DNA of 64,000 bases from Phycisphaerae bacterium RAS2 (GCA_007753915.1 CP036352.1:1178001-1242000); one strand, 5' to 3'; positions 31,957 through 40,548 are shown, counted from the stretch's first letter. Translations and numbers: made by a program. Notes: a model not told the origin generated them from the sequence alone.

Positions 31957-32634
31957 ATGGAACGTGTACTCCATCATCGGCTCCTCTTGGTCCTGGCAGC
32001 AGGCATGACCTGTGTACCCGCTCTCGCCCAGACGCAGACCGACGCGATCTCCCGGGAGTTCACCCTCTTTAACGACACCGAGCCGCCGCCGGAATTCAGC
32101 GATGCCATGAGCCGCGAGTTCACCGTGTACGTAGGCAACCAGCCGCTGCGCGAGCAGACGGACGCCGTTACGCGGGAGTTCACTGTGTTCAGTGATCCAA
32201 TCGCGGGCCTGCCGCCCAACGACGCCATCTCGCGTGAGTTCACTGTGTATGTCGGCAATCAGCCCTTGCGCCCCCAAACGGACTGCATGACGCGGGAGTT
32301 CACAGTCTTTCTCGAAGCGCCCATGCCCGTTCCGACGGACGCGATCAGCCGCGAGTTCACGGTCTATTCCGGCAACCAGCCGTTTCGCGTGCAAATCGAC
32401 TGCGTCTCCCGTGAATTCACGGCGACATCGCTTGTGATCAACCTGGGCGACATGAACTGCGACGGCGTAAACAACATAGCCGACATTGGCCCATTCGTCA
32501 TCGCCCTGATCGACCCGTCAGGCTATTACCTCGGCTACCCCAGTTGCAACTTCTATTTCGGCGACATGAACGCGGATGAGTTTGTCAACGGTGAGGACAT
32601 TCAGTTGTTTGTGGTGCGGCTCTTGACGCCGTGA
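31957..32634 (+). CDS. Secreted REFT-repeat protein with a dockerin-like tail
   Basis: The product has 225 residues. After a signal peptide (LLLVLAAGMTCVPALAQ) come seven units, each starting with Ser/Thr-Arg-Glu-Phe-Thr and about 19-21 residues long. Units of the form REFTVYVGNQPLRxQTDA alternate with REFTVFxDP-type units. The C-terminus has two calcium-loop-like segments, GDMNCDGVNNIADIGPF and GDMNADEFVNGEDIQLF, as in dockerin type I or planctomycete EF-hand tails. The repeat may form a beta solenoid or a surface-binding array. The ATG at 31957 is preferred to the TTG at 31945. Function unknown. Confidence 0.75.
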   Translation: MERVLHHRLLLVLAAGMTCVPALAQTQTDAISREFTLFNDTEPPPEFSDAMSREFTVYVGNQPLREQTDAVTREFTVFSDPIAGLPPNDAISREFTVYVGNQPLRPQTDCMTREFTVFLEAPMPVPTDAISREFTVYSGNQPFRVQIDCVSREFTATSLVINLGDMNCDGVNNIADIGPFVIALIDPSGYYLGYPSCNFYFGDMNADEFVNGEDIQLFVVRLLTP

Positions 32635-32668
32635 GACCTAAAGCGGCACGACTCAACGCTCCAATTGG

Positions 32669-32674
32669 TATAAT
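32669..32674 (+). promoter_or_regulatory. Candidate -10 box (TATAAT) for a leaderless kinase mRNA
   Basis: A perfect TATAAT stands ten bases before the kinase ATG at 32684. Transcription would start at about 32681, two or three bases before the ATG, and there is no Shine-Dalgarno site, so the mRNA may be leaderless. The -35 region is poor. Confidence 0.55.
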
Positions 32675-32683
32675 GCCGGGATC

Positions 32684-35167
32684 ATGGACCTCGCCGAAAT
32701 CGCTGCCGGGCCGGCAAACGCCTCCGCTGAAGGCGGGCCAAACCTTCCGGGCTATCGCTTGATCGAGCCGCTTTCAACAAGCGGGCAGGGGCGGGTGTTT
32801 CGGGCGATTCGACTTTCCGACGCTCGCAAGGTGGCCGTCAAGCTCATCCGATCCGACCGGCTCGCCGATTCTCAGGCGAGGGCGAGGTTTCAGCAGGAAG
32901 CCCGAACGCTAGCGATGCTGGAACATCCCAGCATCGTGCAGGTCATTGAGCAAGGCGAAATCGACGATGGACAACCTTGGTTTGCAACCGAATACATCTC
33001 GGGGCTGCCGCTCAATGAATACGTCAACAAACTCGATGGGCGGGCAATCGACGCCAACGGCAGCCGTTCTCCTGGGCCGTTCCCTCTTCACGAGGTACTC
33101 GCACTCTTCGTGCAAGTCTGCGACGCGGTTCAGGCGGCGCACAACGTCGGCGTGCTCCACCGTGATCTCAAGCCCTCGAACATTCTGGTGGACGACGAGG
33201 GACAGCCGCATGTGCTGGACTTCGGACTCGCCAAATCACCGGACGTGACAGACCCGGCGCTCGTGACACTCACGGGCCAGTTCCTCGGCTCGCCCGCCTG
33301 GTGTTCGCCGGAGCAGATCGAGGCCCGGCCGTCGGCCATCGACGTACGAAGCGACGTGTATTCGCTGGGCGTCATCCTCTACAACCTGCTGACCGGCGAG
33401 TTCCCCTACCCTGTCGATCGGCCCCTGGCCGAACTCTTCGACGCCATCCGCCACGCCGAGCCGACGCGACCGTCGGCCCACACGGCGTTCATCGACGACG
33501 ACCTGGATACGATCCTCCTCAAGGCCATCGCAAAGGAGAAGGAGCGGCGTTACCAATCCGCCGGTGATCTCCGCGACGAGGCGCAACACTACCTTCGCGG
33601 CGAGCCGATCCGAGCCAAGGGCGACGGCTGGGCATACGTCACGACGAAGCTCCTGCGTCGGCACCCGGTGCTGACGGGCATCTCCGCAGCCGTTTTCATC
33701 CTGAGCCTTGCCTACTGCACTGCGATGACGGTTCTATGCCGCCGGGCGGTCTCGGCCGAGACGCAGGCAAAGGCGAGCGCGGCTGACGCGAGACAAAAGT
33801 TTCGCATGGCCCAACAGACTGCCGAGGCCATGCTCTCGCAAGTCGATGAAGTGCTGAAAAAGACGGCCGGTATGGGCCAAGTTCGGCAAAGACTCCTAGC
33901 GCAGCTTTCGAGCCAGTTTGAAGTCCTGACTCAGGAACAAAGCGACGACCCGGTCTTGCAAAGCGATCTTGCGATGGCTCACACAAAGCTCGCAGACGTT
34001 TATCAGAGCATTGACGAAATCCAACGTGCGGCCGTGCATGCGGAAGCGGCGCTGACCATCCGGCAGCGGCTTGTGGCTGCTTTTCCGGATGACAACGATG
34101 CCCATGCCGCGCACTCGATCGCAATAGTGCGAGTCGGCGACATCGTCCGAGAGAACGGAGAGGCGAAGCGCGGCCGGAAGCTTTACGAGCACGCCCTACG
34201 GATCGACGAGGCACTCGTCGCCAAGCGCCCCGAGAATCTCAACTTCCTAGACAACCTATCGTGGAGCTATGCCCGGCTGGCGCATCTTGCCGTGAATCGA
34301 GGGGATGATGCGGAAGCGGCGCGATTGTTCAAAGAGCGGTCGCTCATTGCCGACCGACTTGTTGTAGCGGAGCCGAACAGCCCTGCGCGCCTCATGACTC
34401 TCCTTGACAGCTACGTACAGACCTCGGCCTTGGAGCCAAGCGGCGATACTCTGGGCGGTCCGTTCGGCCTAGAACGGGCGCGACGTGCGGCCGAACTAGC
34501 CGATCGGCTCATGGCGATTGATCCGGAGAATTTGGAATACATCCGGCACTACATTACTAGTCGGACGTACCTCTCGACCGCCTTAACCTTGAAGCATCAG
34601 GATGATGAAGCCGATGCGAATGCGATAGAAGCGCTCGATGCTGCGCGACGAATGGTGCGGAAGGAACCCAATGCGGTGATGCCCCGCGTACTGCTTTCCA
34701 ACTGCCTCAGTCCGCACTGCGATCGGGCCAGGCGTCGCCGTAATTGGTCCTTGGTTTCGGAGATCGGTCGAGAAATCCTCGAATCAAACCAGAAGTTGGT
34801 CGAAATCAAGCACGGCGCCGTCGAAAACCGGCACCATCTTTTTTCGACGCACCACCGCCTGGCTACGACCGCATGGATGTGCGGCCAGTCTGACGAGGCA
34901 ATTGGTCACATGACAGAGGCCCTTGCAATCGTAAAGGTGCTCGCGATCGAAGAGGCGGTTATGGCGGACCGGCTTTGGGAGTATGCACGCGGAGTCTTGG
35001 ATGCAAAGCCGCCGGAGTTTGCCGACCCTATGCTCGCCCTGCAATACGCCGAGCGGGCCGCCGCCCTGTCTGAGCGACCGGGGCCTGAGAAGCTTGAGCT
35101 TCTCGCTCGGGTACGAGAGACCGTTTTGGAACAGACAGCGCAAGGGGCAGTCGAGTCGCGGGAGTGA
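32684..35167 (+). CDS. Membrane Ser/Thr protein kinase with a TPR-like extracytoplasmic part
   Basis: The product has 827 residues. The kinase domain (23-305) has the Gly loop STSGQGRVFRA, K53 (VAVKL), E72, catalytic HRDLKPSN (159-166, D161), DFG (179-181) and SPEQ of the activation segment. One membrane helix follows (328-351). The C-terminal 470 residues are helical repeats of TPR type (AMAHTKLADVYQSIDEIQRA, EAALTIRQRLVAAFPDDNDA, YARLAHLAVNRGDDAEAARL). Such PknB-like kinases with TPR tails are typical of planctomycetes. The ECF sigma factor gene follows 73 bases later, which suggests that phosphorylation or sensing controls that sigma factor. Confidence 0.92.
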   Translation: MDLAEIAAGPANASAEGGPNLPGYRLIEPLSTSGQGRVFRAIRLSDARKVAVKLIRSDRLADSQARARFQQEARTLAMLEHPSIVQVIEQGEIDDGQPWFATEYISGLPLNEYVNKLDGRAIDANGSRSPGPFPLHEVLALFVQVCDAVQAAHNVGVLHRDLKPSNILVDDEGQPHVLDFGLAKSPDVTDPALVTLTGQFLGSPAWCSPEQIEARPSAIDVRSDVYSLGVILYNLLTGEFPYPVDRPLAELFDAIRHAEPTRPSAHTAFIDDDLDTILLKAIAKEKERRYQSAGDLRDEAQHYLRGEPIRAKGDGWAYVTTKLLRRHPVLTGISAAVFILSLAYCTAMTVLCRRAVSAETQAKASAADARQKFRMAQQTAEAMLSQVDEVLKKTAGMGQVRQRLLAQLSSQFEVLTQEQSDDPVLQSDLAMAHTKLADVYQSIDEIQRAAVHAEAALTIRQRLVAAFPDDNDAHAAHSIAIVRVGDIVRENGEAKRGRKLYEHALRIDEALVAKRPENLNFLDNLSWSYARLAHLAVNRGDDAEAARLFKERSLIADRLVVAEPNSPARLMTLLDSYVQTSALEPSGDTLGGPFGLERARRAAELADRLMAIDPENLEYIRHYITSRTYLSTALTLKHQDDEADANAIEALDAARRMVRKEPNAVMPRVLLSNCLSPHCDRARRRRNWSLVSEIGREILESNQKLVEIKHGAVENRHHLFSTHHRLATTAWMCGQSDEAIGHMTEALAIVKVLAIEEAVMADRLWEYARGVLDAKPPEFADPMLALQYAERAAALSERPGPEKLELLARVRETVLEQTAQGAVESRE

Positions 35168-35240
35168 CGCCTAGCGTTGGGTTTTGCGAGAAAGATTTGT
35201 TTCGCTGAGCGCTCTTTGGATATTGGAGACCGTTACCGAA

Positions 35241-35867
35241 ATGCGTCTGACGACTTCAGACAGCTCAATCTTCCCGATCACGCGGACGAGTCTCATCGTT
35301 CGGCTTGGTTCCGTTACGAGGAAGGCCCGCGAGCAGGCGTGGGGGGAGTTTTTCGGCATTTACTCGCCCATCATTTACCGCATGGCGAAGCATTCGGGGC
35401 TGAGTGAACCAGACGCCGAAGAGGTCGTGGCCACGATCATGCGTAACTTCGCAAGCTCCGTTCGGGGCGGTTTCACGCCGGAGACTCGATTTCGCCATTA
35501 TCTGCGAAGCATCACCAATCGGCAGATTCGCCGAGAGAAACAGCGCTGCCGCCGTGAACTGGCGCTCGGCGATTTGTCGATATCACCCGCCGCGACCGAC
35601 GAGTCCGCGGGACCGGATCGCCAATGGGAGCGGCTGGAGCAAGAAGAGCGATGGCGCGCCTGTCTTGAGCGGGTCAAGACATCGCCTGCCATCCGCCCGC
35701 GCGATTGGTCTGCGTTCGAAGCGTGGGTGATTTTCGGTGAGCCAGCGAAGGCCGTCGCCAAGAGATACGGCGTCACGCCGAACCGGCTTCACGGGATCAA
35801 GCACAAAATCATTAATGAGCTTCGGCGTCTAAAACTGAAGCTCGACGTTGAACTGGGGGAGGTGTAG
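35241..35867 (+). CDS. ECF-type RNA polymerase sigma factor
   Basis: This 208-residue protein has region 2 (EQAWGEFFGIYSPIIYRMAK, SEPDAEEVVATIMRNFASSV, FRHYLRSITNRQIRREKQRC) and region 4 (WVIFGEPAKAVAKRYGVTPN, RLHGIKHKIINELRRL). The layout is that of the planctomycete ECF groups found beside Ser/Thr kinases. The start at ATG 35241 is where homology begins. The zinc-finger protein gene follows two bases after its stop, so the two are co-translated. Its target promoters are unknown; the secreted-protein genes upstream are candidates. Confidence 0.88.
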   Translation: MRLTTSDSSIFPITRTSLIVRLGSVTRKAREQAWGEFFGIYSPIIYRMAKHSGLSEPDAEEVVATIMRNFASSVRGGFTPETRFRHYLRSITNRQIRREKQRCRRELALGDLSISPAATDESAGPDRQWERLEQEERWRACLERVKTSPAIRPRDWSAFEAWVIFGEPAKAVAKRYGVTPNRLHGIKHKIINELRRLKLKLDVELGEV

Positions 35868-35869
35868 CC

Positions 35870-36163
35870 ATGTTCCGCTCTGGTTGTCCGACGGCGGACA
35901 AGCTTGAAGTGTTCGCGAAGCGGCCGGAAAATGGACGCATGGAAGAACACGTACAAAGCTGCCCGATTTGTCACAAAATCATAGAGGACTTACGTGAGGA
36001 GGCGGCGCTCGTAGATGAATTGCAACGAGCAATCTGCGACGAGTTGGCGCCGAACATCCGTCGCCGTCTCAGTGACCTATCCCGTGAAGCCGTATTCAAT
36101 TGGGACCAGGATGGTGAGTGTCGGGCGTACCCAGCCGAAGATGGCGAACCACGAAAGGACTAA
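35870..36163 (+). CDS. Zinc-finger (ZAS-type) anti-sigma-like protein
   Basis: This 97-residue protein has an HxxxCxxC motif (HVQSCPICHKII, about residues 27-38), the signature of zinc-binding anti-sigma domains, preceded by KLEVFAKRPENGRMEE. A helical region follows (DLREEAALVDELQRAICDEL). No membrane helix is seen, so it would be a soluble anti-sigma factor. The gene follows the ECF gene by two bases, the usual arrangement of a sigma/anti-sigma pair. A long hairpin lies after the stop. Confidence 0.8.
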   Translation: MFRSGCPTADKLEVFAKRPENGRMEEHVQSCPICHKIIEDLREEAALVDELQRAICDELAPNIRRRLSDLSREAVFNWDQDGECRAYPAEDGEPRKD

Positions 36164-36177
36164 GAGCCAAATGGTTC

Positions 36178-36213
36178 GGCCTCCAACATCCTTTTAAGGG
36201 GACGCTGGAGGCC
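36178..36213. terminator. Hairpin between the convergent zinc-finger and integrase genes
   Basis: GGCCTCCA (36178-36185) pairs perfectly with TGGAGGCC (36206-36213), and the 20-base interior can pair partly (TCC with GGA). It lies between the stops of the two convergent genes. There is no T-run, so it is at best a weak bidirectional terminator. Confidence 0.45.
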
Positions 36214-36247
36214 GCTCGGCAACTCGTTGCCGGTACCGCCAGAGAGC

Positions 36248-37489
36248 TTACCCGACGCGTGCCATGATGTCAGCGGCCTTGGAGAGGTCCAATTCGGCGT
36301 AGATCTCGGTCACATCCGCCGAGCTATGCCCAAGGACGACTCGCGCGGCCTCCAGTCCGAATTGCTTTCGCAGATGCGTTGCGGCGTTGTGTCGTAGCTG
36401 ATTCGGCGACCAGCGATGCTCACGGCGCCATTGGCGTTGTTGCTTTTCGTTGAGATGATCCGGCGGAGGAAAGGCCTCATCGCAGGCTCGACGAATTGCC
36501 CATGCATAGCCTCGGCGGTCATAGCGATCACCTGGCGCGCGACGAGGATATCTCTTGCGCCTTCTCGCTCGCTGACTCGGCGACAATGGAGTCTTGCGGT
36601 CTGCTCGGCGTTGACGGTGAATGAGAACCATCGCTTCATGGGGGCTAAAGAGCCATGCTGAGCCATCTGGTTTCAGGAATGGTCGGATAACGCTCTGTGC
36701 CTTAGGCCCTAGATAAATGACTCGTTGCCGACCGTGGTGCTGGGTCTTATGCGTCGCCGGCCAGTAAGTCCATGTCTGCCCCGACATGTCCAGATCCTCT
36801 GCCCTCATCTGCATGACCTCGCCTGGGCGCATCCCGGTGAGCAACTGTAATTGGATCATCGCCGCGACTTGAGGGGAAACGTGTTCAAGCACCGGCTGAA
36901 TCATGTGATCTGGCACGGGTTTGACGGGAATGGCTTCGCGGACGTTGCATCGACCGAGCTTGAGCGGGGCAACGGCTTGGAGGCCGTGCAAGATGTGGGG
37001 TGGAACAAGTTCATTCTCGACTCCCCACTTGAATACGCGACGAATGCGATTGATTCGCGAGTTAATCGTGCCGCGACAGAGATTGGCGTCGATCATCGCT
37101 TGTCGCACGGCTTTCAGTGCGGATGGGCCAAAGTCCTCAACGCGGACCTTTCCGTAGAGCTGCGTGAGCGGCCGGAGCGATTCGCAAACGTTCTTGTATT
37201 CACCGGTCGGCTCGCAGTTTTTGACGTAATAGGTTTTTGCAAAATCGAGGTACCGGAGTATAAGCTCATCCACGCTACGGCCATGCAGATTGGCCGCTGT
37301 CGCGGGTGACGGGGAGACGACCTTGTTGTTGGAAAGCCATTCCGCGATGACGCGTTTGTAGCTTTCAAGGCTCTCGGGGGTTCCATGCTTGCCGAGATAA
37401 ATGTCGCGGCCGTCAACGCGAACGGAGGCGAGTCCTGACGGTTTGTGGTGACGATACTTCGGAACGCGTGGTGAGGAACGAACAGACAT
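36248..37489 (-). CDS. Tyrosine recombinase adjacent to tRNA-Gly, likely the element's integrase
   Basis: The product has 413 residues from ATG 37489, preceded by AGGAG. The N-terminal part has YRHHKPSGLASVRVDGRDIY and a SAM-like core-binding domain (about 60-160). The catalytic domain has GMRPGEVMQMRAEDLD with the first Arg, HKTQHHGRQRVI, PNQLRHNAATHLRK (Arg of HxxR, with Asn for His), LGHSS and Y of EIYAELD. The gene lies 114 bases from the tRNA-Gly 3' end and is transcribed away from it, the standard arrangement of a tRNA-targeting integrase. Integrases of this type are common in planctomycete genomes. The element therefore lies to the left of the tRNA. Confidence 0.92.
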   Translation of the reverse strand: MSVRSSPRVPKYRHHKPSGLASVRVDGRDIYLGKHGTPESLESYKRVIAEWLSNNKVVSPSPATAANLHGRSVDELILRYLDFAKTYYVKNCEPTGEYKNVCESLRPLTQLYGKVRVEDFGPSALKAVRQAMIDANLCRGTINSRINRIRRVFKWGVENELVPPHILHGLQAVAPLKLGRCNVREAIPVKPVPDHMIQPVLEHVSPQVAAMIQLQLLTGMRPGEVMQMRAEDLDMSGQTWTYWPATHKTQHHGRQRVIYLGPKAQSVIRPFLKPDGSAWLFSPHEAMVLIHRQRRADRKTPLSPSQRARRRKRYPRRAPGDRYDRRGYAWAIRRACDEAFPPPDHLNEKQQRQWRREHRWSPNQLRHNAATHLRKQFGLEAARVVLGHSSADVTEIYAELDLSKAADIMARVG

Positions 37490-37510
37490 GGCAGGCTCCT
37501 GAAGCACGCA

Positions 37511-37531
37511 GGGGGTAATTACCCCCTTTTT
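37511..37531. terminator. Perfect palindrome GGGGGTAATTACCCCC with T-run upstream of the integrase
   Basis: Five G's (37511-37515) pair with five C's (37522-37526) around TAATTA and are followed by five T's on the plus strand. It is a terminator for plus-strand transcription approaching the tRNA, or an operator in the integrase leader. It lies 22 bases upstream of the integrase ATG. Confidence 0.5.
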
Positions 37532-37592
37532 GGGCTTCCTGAGCCGCACTGCTCGACGCGAGCAGGTTCGCTAATGATCGATCGGCCAATGG

Positions 37593-37598
37593 ATTATA
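37593..37598 (-). promoter_or_regulatory. TATAAT box just outside the tRNA 3' end, reading into the integrase
   Basis: On the minus strand a perfect TATAAT (37598-37593) follows the tRNA 3' end by five bases and points toward the integrase. TTCGAA of the T-loop lies 18 bases upstream in the -35 position. The integrase promoter may thus be completed by the tRNA end after integration. Confidence 0.4.
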
Positions 37599-37602
37599 TC
37601 AC

Positions 37603-37674
<72 letters not shown>

Positions 37675-37854
37675 GAAGGCTGTTTCAATCACGCCTGGCG
37701 ACATTCGCTCGCGATGCCGTTCTTCGGAGCGACTCGTAACGAATCGGCCAAGCATCTCCGAACTGCCAAGTTGACGTGGATTCTATCCATAGGACCGCGC
37801 GAGTCCAAGTGCACGAATCAGGCCGCGCCAAACTTTTCGTCCGGCGCTCTAACC

Positions 37855-37970
37855 GACCCCATCGCGCCAAGCCACTCAAAAATCGCGCTCATTGACCTCA
37901 CCGTGCCGAGCCGCTCACAAGTCGCGCCCATTGACCCCATCATGCGGAGCTGCACGCCAATCATGCAATG
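37855..37970. repeat. Three imperfect 39-base tandem repeats
   Basis: Units at 37855-37893, 37894-37932 and 37933-37970 each begin with GACC(C/T)CA and contain GCC(A/G)AGCC-like cores. Units 1 and 2 differ at few positions and unit 3 is more diverged. They lie in the 328-base gap between the tRNA gene and the AlkD-like gene, where no convincing ORF is seen. Their role is unknown. Confidence 0.6.
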
Positions 37971-38002
37971 CGCGCGAATCGGTCAAGGCCGGGACTCGCG
38001 TT

Positions 38003-38671
38003 TCATTTCTTGTTCCGTTTCACCATTGCGTCGATCCAGATCGGCACATAAGGGGGCGTGCAGCCCTTTGAGACGGGCCAATCGCTGTACAGGCCGACCT
38101 TCTCGCCGATGGCCATGGCGCGCTTGCGGAGCTTGGGATGGTGAATGCCGATCTCCGCCAGCGTCGTGTTCATCGTCCATTGCACAAGGGGATCGGCCTT
38201 TGCCAATTCCAACTCAATCCGATCCAGCAATGCGTCAAGGTCCAGACCCTTGGGGTCCTTCACGACGCGGCCGGCAGTAAGGCCCCAGCCGAATCGCGCC
38301 GCCATGGGGTGATCGGTCGCCATCCACTTCTGGCGCAGCGTCTCTTTGTCGGGGTGCCCCTTCACGATGTACGAATGAAGCCAGTCTGCCACGTGCGAAA
38401 ATGCCGCGGACTTCACCAGTTTCTCCAGGTCCCGCGCCGAAACGAACTTGGGCTGAAGAATCAGGACTGCGAGAAGCTGGGCGTCAACGTTGCCGGTCTT
38501 CCAAAGCGCCAGGCCCAGCTCGTGGTCGATCTTGATCTTCTTGGCGAGTTTGCGAATGTCGCCGTGCAGCACGCCAAACTGATTCTTGCCGGCCCCATAC
38601 TTGGTGTTGTGGGTGCGAACCTTTTCGTTGCCGAGTGCCTTGAGTTGTTTGAGGATGTCTTGAGCGGTCAT
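38003..38671 (-). CDS. AlkD-like DNA alkylation repair protein (HEAT-repeat)
   Basis: AlkD glycosylases remove alkylated bases with a HEAT-like helical fold. This 222-residue protein has the family's features: DILKQLKALGNEKVRTHNTK, GVLHGDIRKLAKKIKIDHEL, LALWKTGNVDAQLLAVLILQ, AAFSHVADWLHSYIVKGHPD and KWMATDHPMAARFGWGLTAG. A final basic stretch (WIDAMVKRNKK) follows. It may be a DNA repair enzyme or one of the catalytically inactive AlkD-like proteins found in many bacteria. The gene appears to stand alone on the minus strand, transcribed toward the tRNA gene. Confidence 0.8.
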   Translation of the reverse strand: MTAQDILKQLKALGNEKVRTHNTKYGAGKNQFGVLHGDIRKLAKKIKIDHELGLALWKTGNVDAQLLAVLILQPKFVSARDLEKLVKSAAFSHVADWLHSYIVKGHPDKETLRQKWMATDHPMAARFGWGLTAGRVVKDPKGLDLDALLDRIELELAKADPLVQWTMNTTLAEIGIHHPKLRKRAMAIGEKVGLYSDWPVSKGCTPPYVPIWIDAMVKRNKK

Positions 38672-38851
38672 GACGAGAATCGTAGCACGAGACCGATCGT
38701 TCCAGAAGCGATCCTGCTTTGTTGAAATCGACGTGGCTTGGCCGCTACACGTGTCCCGTTGGGCACGAACACGGTGCCCACTCGCTCGCGCTCGGGGCTA
38801 TGTTTGACCTTGCCAATCCGGGTGTCATCAGCGCAAAGCGATCCCAGTACC

Positions 38852-38922
38852 GTCACTCCTGCGAGAACGGCGGTGTGGAATGAACCAGAGCTTCATTGGA
38901 TTCCCGCTTTCGCGAGTATGAC
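38852..38922. repeat. MITE/REP-like imperfect inverted repeat
   Basis: Left arm 38852-38884 and right arm 38892-38922 are imperfect reverse complements of about 31 bases (ends GTCA and TGAC). The right arm contains ATTGGATTCCCGCTTTCGCG, which resembles dispersed repeats seen in many bacteria. No gene is recognised in the rest of the 38672-39046 gap. Confidence 0.5.
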
Positions 38923-39046
38923 AAGATTGTGTGACATGAGGATAGCGTTGCCCCATGGCAGCCCGGCCGGTCAAGGTGATGTTGACTGTGAATGCTCTGG
39001 ATCCGAGCCGCGCGGTGTGGCGCGAGCCGGAGGATTGAACGCGCGA

Positions 39047-39985
39047 TCACATGTCGGGCGGACCGGCGAAATTGGGCTGCCAGACCGTGCCGTCCATGCC
39101 GTAAATGATGCGTGTGTCGAAATATCCGTGCTGGGCGTGACCGTCCGCGAAGCCGGCGCTCCAGGTCGAGAATTTCCTGTGCCAGCCGAATCGGGGGACA
39201 CCGGCCTGGCTCTGTGCATAAGTGGGGGCCGCGGAGTGCAACGACGCATACATGCCTTGTTCCAGCCAGAAGGCAAATCGGGAAGCGCCTCCGCCGACCA
39301 TGTGCTTGGCGATTCGGGAATTGGCGGCGTCGCGCCGATCCGGGTTGTTCAGGGGCCCGTTGAAATTGTTGCCGAAATAGCCCTGGTAGAAGCGAGAATT
39401 GAGGGTGAAGCTGCTTCCGTTGGTCTGCCACGAACTGATCGCCTGTTCCGGGTCGAGGTCGACCGGGTCGCCGGCGATAGAGACGGTTGTCGCGGATCGG
39501 TCGCCGGGGCAGATGAAGGTCTTGATGATGTCCCGCCCGCGCACCGAGAAGTTCAACAGGTCGGCGTTCGCCGTGCGGTCGATGAACTTGTTCAGCGGAC
39601 GAATCTGGGCGGGGTAAACGTTGCAGTCGCTGTTCTGCCAGGTGCTGCTGGACGTATCGGGCGCGGGCGAGCGAAACCCGCCAAAGACCCAGGGCGTCAC
39701 GAAGTTGACCGTCGTGAACTGCTCATGCACCGGCATCTGGTACCACGGGACAAGTCCCTGGGCGCCGCTGTCGTCGAAATACATCTGACTTCCGCGCAGA
39801 ATCTCGCGCAGGTTGTTGATGCATGACGCCTTGGTGCCTTCATTCTTGGCCTTGTTCAGCGCGGGAATCAGGATGGAAATCAAGAGGGCGATGATGGCAA
39901 TCACCACCAGCAGCTCGATCAGCGTGAACGCAGGCCGGGCGCGAGAATCCGACGCGCAGCGGTCGGGGCGTCTTCGTTTGTCCAT
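39047..39985 (-). CDS. Type II secretion-type pseudopilin, copy 1
   Basis: The product has 312 residues. A basic leader ends in a prepilin cleavage and methylation site, [20 protein letters not shown] (about 17-36), processed before Phe with the conserved Glu5. The mature protein has the planctomycete pseudopilin layout, with CICPGDRS-like and SAGFADGHAQHGYFDTR segments near the C-terminus. GGAGG precedes the ATG at 39985 and a TATACT lies further upstream. It is a paralogue of 40664-41569. Such proteins are numerous in planctomycetes and are thought to build short surface pili or act in secretion. Confidence 0.9.
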   Translation of the reverse strand: MDKRRRPDRCASDSRARPAFTLIELLVVIAIIALLISILIPALNKAKNEGTKASCINNLREILRGSQMYFDDSGAQGLVPWYQMPVHEQFTTVNFVTPWVFGGFRSPAPDTSSSTWQNSDCNVYPAQIRPLNKFIDRTANADLLNFSVRGRDIIKTFICPGDRSATTVSIAGDPVDLDPEQAISSWQTNGSSFTLNSRFYQGYFGNNFNGPLNNPDRRDAANSRIAKHMVGGGASRFAFWLEQGMYASLHSAAPTYAQSQAGVPRFGWHRKFSTWSAGFADGHAQHGYFDTRIIYGMDGTVWQPNFAGPPDM

Positions 39986-40113
39986 CGCGGCATCCTCCCT
40001 CGCAGCGCCATGAGTATAACACAGCGCAGGGCCGAATCGGTCTGATTCGGGCTGCCCAAGGATGATGGGCGGAACCCATTGGACGCGGACGCCGCCGGAC
40101 CGGAATCGGTCAA

Positions 40114-40548
40114 TCAGATCGCGCGGCGGGCGCGCTGCTTTCCGGGCTCGCTGACGGCCTCTTCACCCACCGGCTCTTCTTCCTCGATTTCTTCGGGGGG
40201 TTTCGGCTTGGCATCCGGATTGCACTTGGGGCACACGCCGCTCGAATTGGGAACTTCTGCGCCGAAATACCACGTGCTGCACTCGCCGCAAACGTTCGCA
40301 CGATAGGCCTCGCGAGCCTTGCACTGCGGGCAGTTCAAAGGCGGCATCTGATTGGAAACGCCTTGAGAGGCCTGGTATTCTTCCTTGCTGTTCATCTCGA
40401 ACTGGTGATTGCATGCGGCGCAAAGCCAGGGCGACTTCGGATCGTCCGGAGCCACCTCGATCGGCTCTTCGTCCTTGTTGCACATGAACGTAATCGCGCC
40501 CGCCAGGACCAGCGCCCCGACGATGATTCCAATCTTGACCTTCTGCAT
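40114..40548 (-). CDS. Membrane-anchored zinc-ribbon protein
   Basis: This 144-residue protein begins with a hydrophobic anchor (IGIIVGALVLAGAITFMC). Three CxxC pairs follow: CAAC, CPQC and CGEC, plus a final CPKC, which suggest one or two zinc ribbons. The C-terminus is Glu/Pro-rich (PKPPEEIEEEEPVGEEA) and acidic. GGGAG precedes the ATG. It lies between the two pseudopilin genes on the same strand, so it may belong to their assembly or surface layer. The family is unknown to me. Confidence 0.75.
   Translation of the reverse strand: MQKVKIGIIVGALVLAGAITFMCNKDEEPIEVAPDDPKSPWLCAACNHQFEMNSKEEYQASQGVSNQMPPLNCPQCKAREAYRANVCGECSTWYFGAEVPNSSGVCPKCNPDAKPKPPEEIEEEEPVGEEAVSEPGKQRARRAI

Noticed and set aside
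1-37600. A second copy of the tRNA-Gly 3' end as left attachment site
   Set aside because: I scanned for GATTCGAACCCAC-like sequence and found no convincing match, so the left end probably lies outside the window.
38738-39826. A long plus-strand ORF opposite the first pseudopilin gene
   Set aside because: It is the antisense shadow of a strongly supported minus-strand gene and has no coherent domain.
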